From Sulfuricellaceae bacterium (lineage in GTDB: Bacteria; Pseudomonadota; Gammaproteobacteria; Burkholderiales; UBA9220): DNA of 6,267 nucleotides. The notes below the pieces were generated by a model that was not told the origin of the DNA, did no database searches, and saw nothing but the letters and a program-made list of their open reading frames with translations. Location: contig JAIOJO010000270.1 in the NCBI GenBank assembly GCA_019911985.1, forward strand, positions 1 through 6,267, written 5' to 3'. The position numbers and the translations under genes are program-made. Positions 1 through 4,446 of the stretch are shown one piece after another (position 1 is the stretch's first letter; every line of letters begins with the position of its first letter).

Positions 1-1
1 G

Positions 2-142
2 GGGTGGGCATCTACGGCACCGGTCGACGGCACGGGTATAGCAGCTATATTCACCGGCCCTTACGGTATTACCAGCGATGGCACGAGCTTATACACGTCG
101 GACAACTGGAACGCGAGCACTACCATCCGCAAGATTCAGTAA
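2..142 (+). CDS. C-terminal fragment of an NHL-repeat (beta-propeller-like) protein, 5' end outside the window
   Basis: The frame beginning at base 2 is open from the window edge to a TAA at 140-142, giving 46 residues with no start codon, so the gene begins to the left. The peptide contains DGTGIAAIFTGPYGITSDGTSLYTSDNW and ends TTIRKIQ (quoted in parts: DGTG, GPYGITSDGTSLY, TIRKI). The order 'DGTG..A.F..P.GI..DGT.LY..D....TIRKI' matches the repeat unit of NHL-type proteins, in which each roughly 45-50 residue unit forms one blade of a propeller. The fragment covers about one last repeat and stops directly after it, so no C-terminal anchor or sorting domain follows. Such proteins are often exported, but no signal peptide can be judged here. 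A different frame at 4-186 has a start-like GTG, but its peptide has no family resemblance. The call rests on motif recognition, and ligand and function are unknown. Confidence 0.72.
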   Translation, partial: GWASTAPVDGTGIAAIFTGPYGITSDGTSLYTSDNWNASTTIRKIQ

Positions 143-192
143 GCCTCTTCGCCGAGTCTTGCGGTAACGCATTTTCCAGAATGTAAAAGGGA

Positions 193-226
193 AAAAGGGG
201 ACGAAGGGAAAAAGGAAAAGGGGACG
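193..226 (+). repeat. Short direct repeat of the MITE tip (AAAAGGGGACG twice)
   Basis: The 11-base string AAAAGGGGACG occurs at 193-203 and again at 216-226, 23 bp apart, within a purine-rich tract. The second copy is the outer tip of the left inverted repeat of the element at 216-458. The first copy lies just outside that element. It may be a relic of another insertion end or a local slippage duplication. Confidence 0.6.
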
Positions 227-458
227 CAACCCAATGGTACTACCTTAAGCCATATGCATGGGCTTATGCTCCTTTTTGGGCAATCAACCCTTGTTACACC
301 CACCAAAGCCGTTGGACAGAATCGTTGCGCCAATACTGGGTTTCGGCCCTCTCCAGAACGATGCGCCGCCATTTTTAACGCAGCAACATATTGTTTTTTA
401 TGGAAAAAAATACAATTCCAAACGCTTAAGGTAGTGCCATTGGGTAGCGTCCCCTTTT
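216..458. mobile_element. MITE-like non-autonomous element with 35-bp terminal inverted repeats
   Basis: Positions 216-250 and the reverse complement of 424-458 agree at 33 of 35 bases. Both begin AAAAGGGGACGC on the outside and end ACTACCTTAAGC on the inside. The mismatches are A/T at the 13th base and T/C at the 23rd. The arms enclose 173 bp that encode no recognisable transposase, so the element could only move with a transposase supplied in trans. No clear target-site duplication is visible: the outer flanks read ...AAAGG and AAGAG. Element boundaries are therefore inferred from where pairing ends. A folded transcript would form a long stem on either strand. I cannot assign an IS family; the internally truncated remains of an IS are an alternative. 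Confidence 0.7.
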
Positions 459-478
459 AAGAGGACTACCCGGAAAAT

Positions 479-588
479 GTAGGTTGGCGTTGAGCGCAGC
501 GAACCCCAACGTGGCATTGTCGGAAATATCCGCCGTGCCATACCCGGCGGTGGAAGTGTTGGGGTTCACGAAGTTCACCCCAACCTAC
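479..588. repeat. Interspersed palindromic (REP/BIME-like) repeat, about 110 bp
   Basis: Arm 479-510 starts GTAGGTTGG and ends GAACCCCAAC. The reverse complement of 558-588 starts GTAGGTTGGGG and ends GAACCCCAAC, so the two arms form an imperfect inverted repeat. Each arm is also self-complementary: GTTGGGGT (558-565) pairs with ACCCCAAC (577-584). Between the arms, CCGCCG at 530-535 and CGGCGG at 545-550 form a perfect 6-bp stem with a 9-base loop. Repeats built on 'TAGGTTGGG...GCGCAGCG...CCCAAC' are, from general knowledge, common between genes in many proteobacteria. The element lies just past the 3' end of the exporter gene, so the folded RNA could protect or end that transcript. This role is inferred; I see no T-tract typical of an intrinsic terminator. 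Confidence 0.65.
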
Positions 589-596
589 CGGCCGTC

Positions 597-1334
597 CTAT
601 CCGCCCCAAGCCTTCCACAGCAGCGAGCCACCACTCAGCAGTAGCAGCGTGCCGATGATCCTCATCATCTGCCGGTTGGAGAGGCCGACGTGGACGCGGT
701 GGCCGAGGTAGAGGCCGCTGGCCATCAGCGGCAGGGCGACGAGGAGGGCGGTGAACATGCCTTTTTGCAGCAGCAGGCCGGTGGCGATGAAGAGGGTGGC
801 GCGCATCAGCCCCTCGATCACGAACAGGCCGGTGAAGGTGGCGCGGAGCTGGGTTTTGTCGTGCAGGCGGTGGCTGAGATAGATGATGTAGGGCGGGCCG
901 CCGGTGCCGAACACCGCGCCCACGGAGCCGCCGCTGAGGGCGGCTGGAATCGCCCACCAGCGCGAGATCAGGCGTTCGCCGTGGATGTTGAGGACATTAC
1001 GCAGGCCGAAGACGATGACGAAAATACCCAGCCCGGCGAGCAGGGGCTCGCGCGGCATGTGGATCAGCATGAATACGCCCAGCGCGACGCCGATGATGCT
1101 GAAGGGGAAGAGGTATTTCAACTCGTCCCAGCGGATGTTGCGGCGTACCGAGCGCACCAGGCTGAGCGAAGCGCTGAAGTCCAGCACCAGCACCATCGGA
1201 ACGACGAAGGGCAGCGGCAGGAAGTGGGCTAGCAGCGGCACCGCTATCAGGCCGGAGCCGAAGCCGGTGATGCCGCGGATGAAATAGGCGAAGAGGACGA
1301 TCAGCGCGGCAAGCGCCAGATGCTCCCCGCTCAC
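597..1334 (-). CDS. TauE/SafE (TSUP) family membrane transporter, probable sulfite or organosulfonate exporter
   Basis: The 245-residue product is strongly hydrophobic with about eight membrane segments and no soluble domain, as usual for this inner-membrane family. It shows the two-fold family signature. The N-terminal half has YFIRGITGFGSGLIAVPLL near residues 17-35, and the C-terminal half has GGSVGAVFGTGGPPYIIYL near 135-153. The first helix begins by about residue 6, so the start must lie close to here. The codon is GTG at 1334-1332, and it overlaps the folB stop as GTGA (4 bp), so translation is probably coupled to folB. No strong Shine-Dalgarno sequence is visible upstream. Family members move sulfite, sulfoacetate or other small organic anions. 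The substrate cannot be told from sequence and folB gives no clue. The stop is TAG at 599-597. Confidence 0.88.
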   Translation of the reverse strand: MSGEHLALAALIVLFAYFIRGITGFGSGLIAVPLLAHFLPLPFVVPMVLVLDFSASLSLVRSVRRNIRWDELKYLFPFSIIGVALGVFMLIHMPREPLLAGLGIFVIVFGLRNVLNIHGERLISRWWAIPAALSGGSVGAVFGTGGPPYIIYLSHRLHDKTQLRATFTGLFVIEGLMRATLFIATGLLLQKGMFTALLVALPLMASGLYLGHRVHVGLSNRQMMRIIGTLLLLSGGSLLWKAWGG

Positions 1335-1687
1335 GAACGGGTGCCGCGCTCGATGGCGATGCCGACGTGGCGCACGCCGCGGATCATGCCCAGCTTGGTG
1401 ATGGCGACGCGCACCCAGGGCGAACCGAATTCGCCCAGCAGCAGTTGCGCGACGTGTTCCGCCGCCGCTTCCACCAGGTTGAAATGGTTTTCCGCCAGGG
1501 TTTGGCGCACGCGTTCCGCCACCCGGCCGTAGTCGATGGTGTCTTCCACCCGGTCGCTATGGCAGGCGTTGCTGTGCGGCAAGGCGATGTCCAGGTCGAT
1601 CTGGATGGTTTGCGGCACGCGGCGCTCCCATTCGTAAATGCCGATCAGCAGTTCGACTTTGACTTCGCGTAAAAATATACAGTCCAT
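1331..1687 (-). CDS. folB: Dihydroneopterin aldolase (7,8-dihydroneopterin aldolase/epimerase)
   Basis: This cytosolic enzyme cleaves 7,8-dihydroneopterin to 6-hydroxymethyl-7,8-dihydropterin and glycolaldehyde in tetrahydrofolate synthesis. The product is 118 residues, the normal family length. It aligns along its whole length with E. coli FolB as I recall it: GIYEWERRVPQ near residues 16-26 with the pterin-binding region, IDYGRVAE near 51-58 with the conserved Tyr53, and SPWVRVAITKLG near 89-100 with the catalytic Lys98. The ATG at 1687-1685 is chosen because MDCIFLREV matches the family N terminus. A GGGAG lies 11 bases upstream (1703-1699), a slightly long spacing. The open frame runs further upstream into the antisense of plsY, but that part has no family similarity. 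It is divergent from plsY, and its TGA overlaps the GTG start of the downstream exporter gene. Confidence 0.96.
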   Translation of the reverse strand: MDCIFLREVKVELLIGIYEWERRVPQTIQIDLDIALPHSNACHSDRVEDTIDYGRVAERVRQTLAENHFNLVEAAAEHVAQLLLGEFGSPWVRVAITKLGMIRGVRHVGIAIERGTRS

Positions 1688-1706
1688 GGCGGCGCGGTCT
1701 CCCGAA

Positions 1707-1736
1707 TTCCCTAAAAAACGCGGGATGCCGTAAAAT
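1707..1736 (+). promoter_or_regulatory. Weak candidate sigma-70 promoter for plsY in the folB-plsY divergent spacer
   Basis: The 78-bp spacer 1688-1765 must hold the 5' signals of both genes. TAAAAT at 1731-1736 is one base from the TATAAT consensus and lies 29 bp before the plsY ATG. An upstream TTCCCT at 1707-1712 is a poor -35 match at 18-bp spacing. No convincing minus-strand promoter for folB was found in the spacer. Confidence 0.35.
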
Positions 1737-1765
1737 TGAAAGCCGCTCATTCTAAAAGAATTGCC

Positions 1766-2395
1766 ATGACAACGATAGTTTTTGTCCTGCTCGCCTATCT
1801 GCTCGGCTCGCTTTCTTTCGCCGTGCTGGTAAGCCGCGCCTTCGGCTTGCCCGATCCCCGCTCCTTCGGCTCGAAAAATCCCGGCGCCACCAATGTGTTG
1901 CGCACCGGAAAAAAAGCGGCGGCGGCATTGACCTTGCTGGGCGATGCGGCGAAGGGCTTCATCGCGGTGTTCCTGGCGCAGCGTTTCGCCGCCGCTTACG
2001 GCGCGGGCGACGCGACTATCGCCGCTGTCGCGGTGGCGGTGTTTCTCGGCCACTTGTTTCCGCTGTTTTTCCGCTTTCAGGGCGGCAAGGGGGTTGCGAC
2101 GGCGCTGGGCATTCTACTGGCGCTGAAGCTGGGACTCGGACTCGCGGTCGTGGCCACTTGGCTGCTGGCGGCCTATATGTGGCGCACTTCGTCGCTGTCG
2201 GCGCTGATCGCGGCGGGCTTCGCGCCCTTTTATGCGGGCGCGATTCTCGGCTTCAACGTGTATTTTCTGGCGGTCGCGGTCGTGTCGGCGCTGCTGTTTT
2301 ACCGGCATAAAATCAATATCCAGAATCTGTTGGCGGGCAAGGAGGGACGCATCGGTTCGCCGCCCGGCGGCACTGGGGATGCTCCGCCGCAATAG
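1766..2395 (+). CDS. plsY: Glycerol-3-phosphate acyltransferase PlsY (acyl-phosphate dependent)
   Basis: This integral membrane enzyme transfers an acyl group from acyl-phosphate (made by PlsX) to sn-glycerol-3-phosphate, the first committed step of phospholipid synthesis. The 209-residue product has the three conserved PlsY motifs in order. The first is RSFGSKNPGATNVLR near residues 32-46, for substrate binding. The second is GHLFPLFFRFQGGKGVAT at 95-112, including the glycine-rich phosphate-binding loop. The third is NIQNLLAGKEGRIGS near 184-198. Hydrophobic segments fill the rest, with a first helix at about residues 3-22. The ATG at 1766 is chosen because MTTIVFVLLAYLLGS matches the family start; an in-frame TTG at 1736 would add ten atypical residues. 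The ribosome site is weak (AAAAGAA just upstream). The short tail SPPGGTGDAPPQ is unremarkable. plsY next to folB is conserved in gammaproteobacteria. Confidence 0.96.
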   Translation: MTTIVFVLLAYLLGSLSFAVLVSRAFGLPDPRSFGSKNPGATNVLRTGKKAAAALTLLGDAAKGFIAVFLAQRFAAAYGAGDATIAAVAVAVFLGHLFPLFFRFQGGKGVATALGILLALKLGLGLAVVATWLLAAYMWRTSSLSALIAAGFAPFYAGAILGFNVYFLAVAVVSALLFYRHKINIQNLLAGKEGRIGSPPGGTGDAPPQ

Positions 2396-2427
2396 GACTA
2401 TCGCGCTTTGGCATTCAAGCGAACGGC

Positions 2428-2448
2428 AAAAACCTTTCGCCGCAAAGG
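2428..2448 (-). terminator. Candidate intrinsic terminator for tsaD (minus strand)
   Basis: Read on the minus strand, CCTTT (2448-2444) pairs with AAAGG (2437-2433) around a GCGGCG loop and is followed at once by five T's (2432-2428). This is the layout of a rho-independent terminator about 105 bp past the tsaD stop. The stem is only 5 bp with two G-C pairs, so it would be inefficient alone. No T-tract terminator serving plsY is visible on the plus strand. Confidence 0.35.
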
Positions 2449-2489
2449 GAAAGCCAAGCCCTCGAACATGAGCTTGATTGCTTTTCCTT
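2445..2489. other. Long imperfect hairpin in the plsY/tsaD convergent spacer
   Basis: Positions 2445-2459 (AAGGGAAAGCCAAGC) can pair with 2472-2489 (GCTTG, ATT bulge, GCTTTTCCTT). The stem has about 15 pairs with one 3-base bulge and one G-U, and a 12-base loop. It lies 50 bp after plsY and 65 bp after tsaD, so it could act for both transcripts. It shares bases 2445-2448 with the smaller minus-strand hairpin, so the two structures exclude each other. No T-run follows on either side, and a terminator or mRNA-stabilising role is only inferred. Confidence 0.4.
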
Positions 2490-2553
2490 CGGGGCCCTTG
2501 TCTCCGAGCGATGTGGTCAGGGGTTTGCGGTTAGAGCTTGTTTGAGGAATGGG

Positions 2554-3567
2554 TTATACGGCTTCCAGTTGATTCAATTCCCAGCGGGCGCGCACGTTGA
2601 AGCGCCGATCTTGCGTGTTTAGGTGGCGCAGGCGCTGGGCGCCGGCAAAGGCGATCATGGCGCCGTTGTCGGTGCAAAACTCCAGCTTCGGATAATACAC
2701 GTCGATTCCCTGCCGCTGGGCGGCGCCGCTGAGTTGTGCGCGCAATTGTCTGTTTGCGCCCACTCCGCCTGCAACCACCAGGCGACGGTGGCCGGTTTGC
2801 TGAACGGCGGCGAGCGCCTTGACCGTCAGCACCTCCACGATGGCCTCCTGGAAGGCCCGCGCGATATCGGCACGGCTGGCCTCGTCCGGCGCGTGTTTGC
2901 GCGCCAGCGTCAGCACCGCGGTTTTCAGGCCGCTGAAGCTGAAATTGAGGTCGCCGCTGTTGATCATCGGGCGCGGCAGCTTGAAGCGGCCCGGCGTGCC
3001 TTGCTCCGCCAGCTTGGAGAGCGCCGGGCCGCCGGGGTAACCCAGGCCGAGCAGTTTGGCGGTTTTGTCGAAGGCTTCGCCGGCGGCGTCGTCCAGGGTT
3101 TCGCCGAGCAGCGCGTAGCGCCCGACGCCGCCGACTTCCATCAACTGGGTGTGGCCGCCGGATACCAGCAGCGCAATAAAGGTAAAGGCGGGCGGGTTCT
3201 CTTCCAGCAGCGGCGAGAGCAGGTGGCCTTCCAGATGATGGACGCCCAGGGTTGGGATATTGAGCGCATAAGCCAAGGCGGCGGCGACGCTGGCGCCGAC
3301 CAGCAGCGCGCCGGCCAAGCCGGGGCCTTGGGTGTAGGCGATGGCGTCGACGTCGGAGAGCTCGCAAGCGGCCATTTTTACCGTCTCGCGGATCAGCGGC
3401 ACGATGCGCCGGATGTGGTCGCGCGAAGCCAGTTCCGGCACTACCCCGCCGTATTCGGCGTGCATCGCCACTTGGGAATGCAGCGCATGGGCGAGCAGCC
3501 CGCGCTCGCCATGGTAGAGCGCGATTCCGGTTTCGTCGCAGGAGGTTTCGATGCCCAGTGTCAGCAT
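2554..3567 (-). CDS. tsaD: tRNA N6-adenosine threonylcarbamoyltransferase TsaD (Kae1/Gcp/YgjD)
   Basis: With TsaB and TsaE, TsaD transfers the threonylcarbamoyl group from TC-AMP (made by TsaC) to A37 of tRNAs reading ANN codons, giving t6A. It acts in the cytosol and is usually essential. The 337-residue product has the ASKHA fold and key residues. GIETSCDETG is at 5-14. The metal-binding HxxxH is at His111 and His115. LLVSGGHTQL is at 133-142, DDAAGEAFDKTAKLLGL at 159-175, and FCTDNGAMIA near the C terminus carries the metal-ligand Asp300. All match E. coli TsaD numbering. The ATG at 3567 gives MLTLGIETS, equal to the family start; an in-frame TTG at 3582 would add five residues. Neither start has a clear Shine-Dalgarno sequence. 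A second frame is open across the whole gene because of high GC and is not coding. The gene is divergent from rpsU, the common gammaproteobacterial arrangement. Confidence 0.97.
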   Translation of the reverse strand: MLTLGIETSCDETGIALYHGERGLLAHALHSQVAMHAEYGGVVPELASRDHIRRIVPLIRETVKMAACELSDVDAIAYTQGPGLAGALLVGASVAAALAYALNIPTLGVHHLEGHLLSPLLEENPPAFTFIALLVSGGHTQLMEVGGVGRYALLGETLDDAAGEAFDKTAKLLGLGYPGGPALSKLAEQGTPGRFKLPRPMINSGDLNFSFSGLKTAVLTLARKHAPDEASRADIARAFQEAIVEVLTVKALAAVQQTGHRRLVVAGGVGANRQLRAQLSGAAQRQGIDVYYPKLEFCTDNGAMIAFAGAQRLRHLNTQDRRFNVRARWELNQLEAV

Positions 3568-3638
3568 GGATCGGTTTGCCAAAATCCAAGATCATAAAGG
3601 AATTTATGGTATCGGGTAAAATGACGCTAAAAAATAGC

Positions 3639-3668
3639 TTGGTAAATTTCCCTTGCGCTTGGTAAAAT
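3639..3668 (+). promoter_or_regulatory. Candidate sigma-70 promoter for the rpsU-yqeY-dnaG operon
   Basis: TTGGTA at 3639-3644 and TAAAAT at 3663-3668 are separated by 18 bp. They give a plausible -35/-10 pair 31 bp upstream of the rpsU ATG, inside an AT-rich spacer (3568-3699). The predicted start near 3675 would leave a leader of about 25 bases containing the AGGA ribosome site (3687-3690). The string GGTAAA also occurs at 3615, 3641 and 3661, so a second overlapping promoter or a regulator site is possible. tsaD must also start from this spacer, but no clear minus-strand promoter was found. Confidence 0.5.
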
Positions 3669-3699
3669 AAAAACTTTTTCCAATTCAGGATGAGATTAG

Positions 3700-3912
3700 A
3701 TGCCTAGTGTACGCGTAAAAGAAAACGAGCCATTCGAAGTGGCTATGCGCCGTTTCAAGCGCTCTGTAGAGAAAACCGGCTTGCTGACCGAACTGCGCGC
3801 GCGCGAGTTCTACGAGAAGCCCACCGCCGAGCGCAAACGCAAGCTCGCCGCTGCCGTCAAACGCCATCACAAGCGCCTGCGCAGCCACATGTTGCCCACG
3901 CGCAAATACTAA
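3700..3912 (+). CDS. rpsU: Small ribosomal subunit protein bS21
   Basis: bS21 is a small, very basic protein of the 30S subunit near the anti-Shine-Dalgarno end of 16S rRNA, and it aids translation initiation. The 70-residue product matches the family along its full length: PSVRVKENEPFEVAMRRFKRSVEKTGLL, then REFYEKPTAERKRK near residues 36-49, and a basic C-terminal helix ending LPTRKY. The ATG at 3700 follows AGGA at 3687-3690 with 9-base spacing, the best ribosome site in the window, as expected for an abundant protein. It is the first gene of the rpsU-yqeY-dnaG transcription unit. The TAA stop is 6 bp before the next start, and no terminator lies between them. Confidence 0.98.
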   Translation: MPSVRVKENEPFEVAMRRFKRSVEKTGLLTELRAREFYEKPTAERKRKLAAAVKRHHKRLRSHMLPTRKY

Positions 3913-3918
3913 AAAGCA

Positions 3919-4365
3919 GTGAGTCTCAAAGCTCGGGTAACCGAGGATATGAAGGCGGCGATGCGAGCCAAGGAAACGGCGCGCTTATCCGCTATTCGCT
4001 TGCTGCTGTCCGCGGTCAAACAGCGCGAGGTGGACGAGCGCATCGAGTTGGACGACGCCCAGGTGGTGACGGTAATCGAGAAAATGCTCAAGCAGCGCCG
4101 CGATTCCATCGGCCAGTTCGAAGCGGCGGGGCGGCAGGATTTGGCCGATGCCGAGAAGTTTGAAGTGTCCGTGCTGGAGGCGTACATGCCCCAGCAATTG
4201 GGGGACGCCGAGATCGCCGAGGCCGTGGCGGGGGCGATTGCCGCCAGCGGCGCGGCCGGCGCCAAGGACATGGGCAAGGTCATGGCCGTACTCAAGCCTC
4301 AGTTGGCGGGGCGGGCCGATATGAGCCGCGTCTCCGCAGTGGTCAAGGCCAAGCTCGAAAGCTGA
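3919..4365 (+). CDS. yqeY: GatB/YqeY domain-containing protein
   Basis: The 148-residue product is a stand-alone YqeY protein, related to the tail domain of the GatB subunit of glutamyl/aspartyl-tRNA amidotransferase. Its molecular role is not settled; tRNA binding is suggested only by that relationship. Family features are the N-terminal MSLKARVTEDMKAAMRAKETARLSAIRLLLSAVK, the central LKQRRDSIGQFEAAGRQDLADAE (residues about 55-77), the EAYMPQQL motif near 87-94, and the C-terminal AKDMGKVMAVLKPQLAGRADMSRV. The GTG at 3919 is chosen because MSLKxR is the usual family start; an ATG at 3949 would cut off ten conserved residues. No Shine-Dalgarno sequence precedes the GTG and it lies 6 bp after rpsU, so translation probably depends on ribosomes finishing rpsU. 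The gene occupies the same place between rpsU and dnaG in pseudomonads. Confidence 0.95.
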   Translation: MSLKARVTEDMKAAMRAKETARLSAIRLLLSAVKQREVDERIELDDAQVVTVIEKMLKQRRDSIGQFEAAGRQDLADAEKFEVSVLEAYMPQQLGDAEIAEAVAGAIAASGAAGAKDMGKVMAVLKPQLAGRADMSRVSAVVKAKLES

Positions 4366-4393
4366 CTACTCGGTTCTTCCGGGCGTCGGGGTG

Positions 4394-4415
4394 CCGTTCC
4401 TTAGCGGGAATACGG
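4394..4415 (+). other. Small hairpin in the yqeY-dnaG spacer
   Basis: CCGTTCC at 4394-4400 pairs with GGAA (4407-4410) and CGG (4413-4415), leaving a TTAGCG loop and a 2-base TA bulge. No T-tract follows, so it is not a normal intrinsic terminator. In E. coli the spacer before dnaG carries a partial terminator that lowers primase expression relative to rpsU. This hairpin sits in a comparable place, but its function here is inferred only. Confidence 0.3.
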
Positions 4416-4434
4416 TGAATTTGGATCGTCCGGC

Positions 4435-4440
4435 TACAAT
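4435..4440 (+). promoter_or_regulatory. TACAAT -10-like hexamer immediately upstream of dnaG
   Basis: TACAAT is one base from the TATAAT consensus and ends 6 bases before the dnaG ATG. If used, transcription would begin at or beside the A of the ATG, giving a leaderless or nearly leaderless dnaG mRNA. No acceptable -35 sequence is found 16-18 bp upstream and there is no TGn extension, so this may be chance. Confidence 0.3.
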
Positions 4441-4446
4441 CGATAG

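Larger units (their letters stand above)
143..596. other. 454-bp gene-free region made of two repeat elements
   Basis: No convincing coding sequence lies between the NHL fragment and the minus-strand exporter gene. The left part is purine-rich (about 184-223) and visibly richer in A/T than the flanking genes. It leads into a 243-bp inverted-repeat element at 216-458. After a 20-bp gap comes a second, GC-rich palindromic repeat at 479-588, which ends 8 bp from the exporter stop codon. Short open frames exist on both strands (for example 254-460 plus and 136-372 minus), but they run through the inverted repeats and show no ribosome binding site or known domain. Confidence 0.75.

Noticed and set aside
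4..186. 60-residue plus-strand open frame starting at 4
   Set aside because: It overlaps the NHL-repeat frame, which has clear repeat motifs; this peptide has none and runs past the NHL stop into the purine-rich spacer.
136..372. 78-residue minus-strand and 68-residue plus-strand (254-460) open frames in the MITE-like element
   Set aside because: They translate the inverted repeats and spacer, have no ribosome site, domain or plausible start context, and look like typical spurious frames of intergenic repeats.
143..596. Possible CRISPR array, tRNA or riboswitch in the gene-free region
   Set aside because: There are no regularly spaced direct repeats, no cloverleaf with acceptor and T-loop signatures, and no riboswitch core that I recognise; the structure is explained by two inverted-repeat elements.
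690..1232. 180-residue plus-strand open frame opposite the TauE-like gene
   Set aside because: It is antisense to a gene with strong family motifs; the composition (rich in E, G, A, H, Q) is what high-GC antisense frames give.
1688..2053. N-terminal extension of the folB frame on the minus strand
   Set aside because: This part is antisense to plsY and has no FolB similarity; the ATG at 1687 gives the normal 118-residue enzyme.
2531..3595. 354-residue minus-strand frame overlapping tsaD, and a 324-residue plus-strand frame at 2623-3597
   Set aside because: Both are long only because of third-position GC bias. TsaD residues are fully conserved in its own frame, and these frames show repetitive Arg/Ala/Pro or Gln/Gly/Ala composition without motifs.
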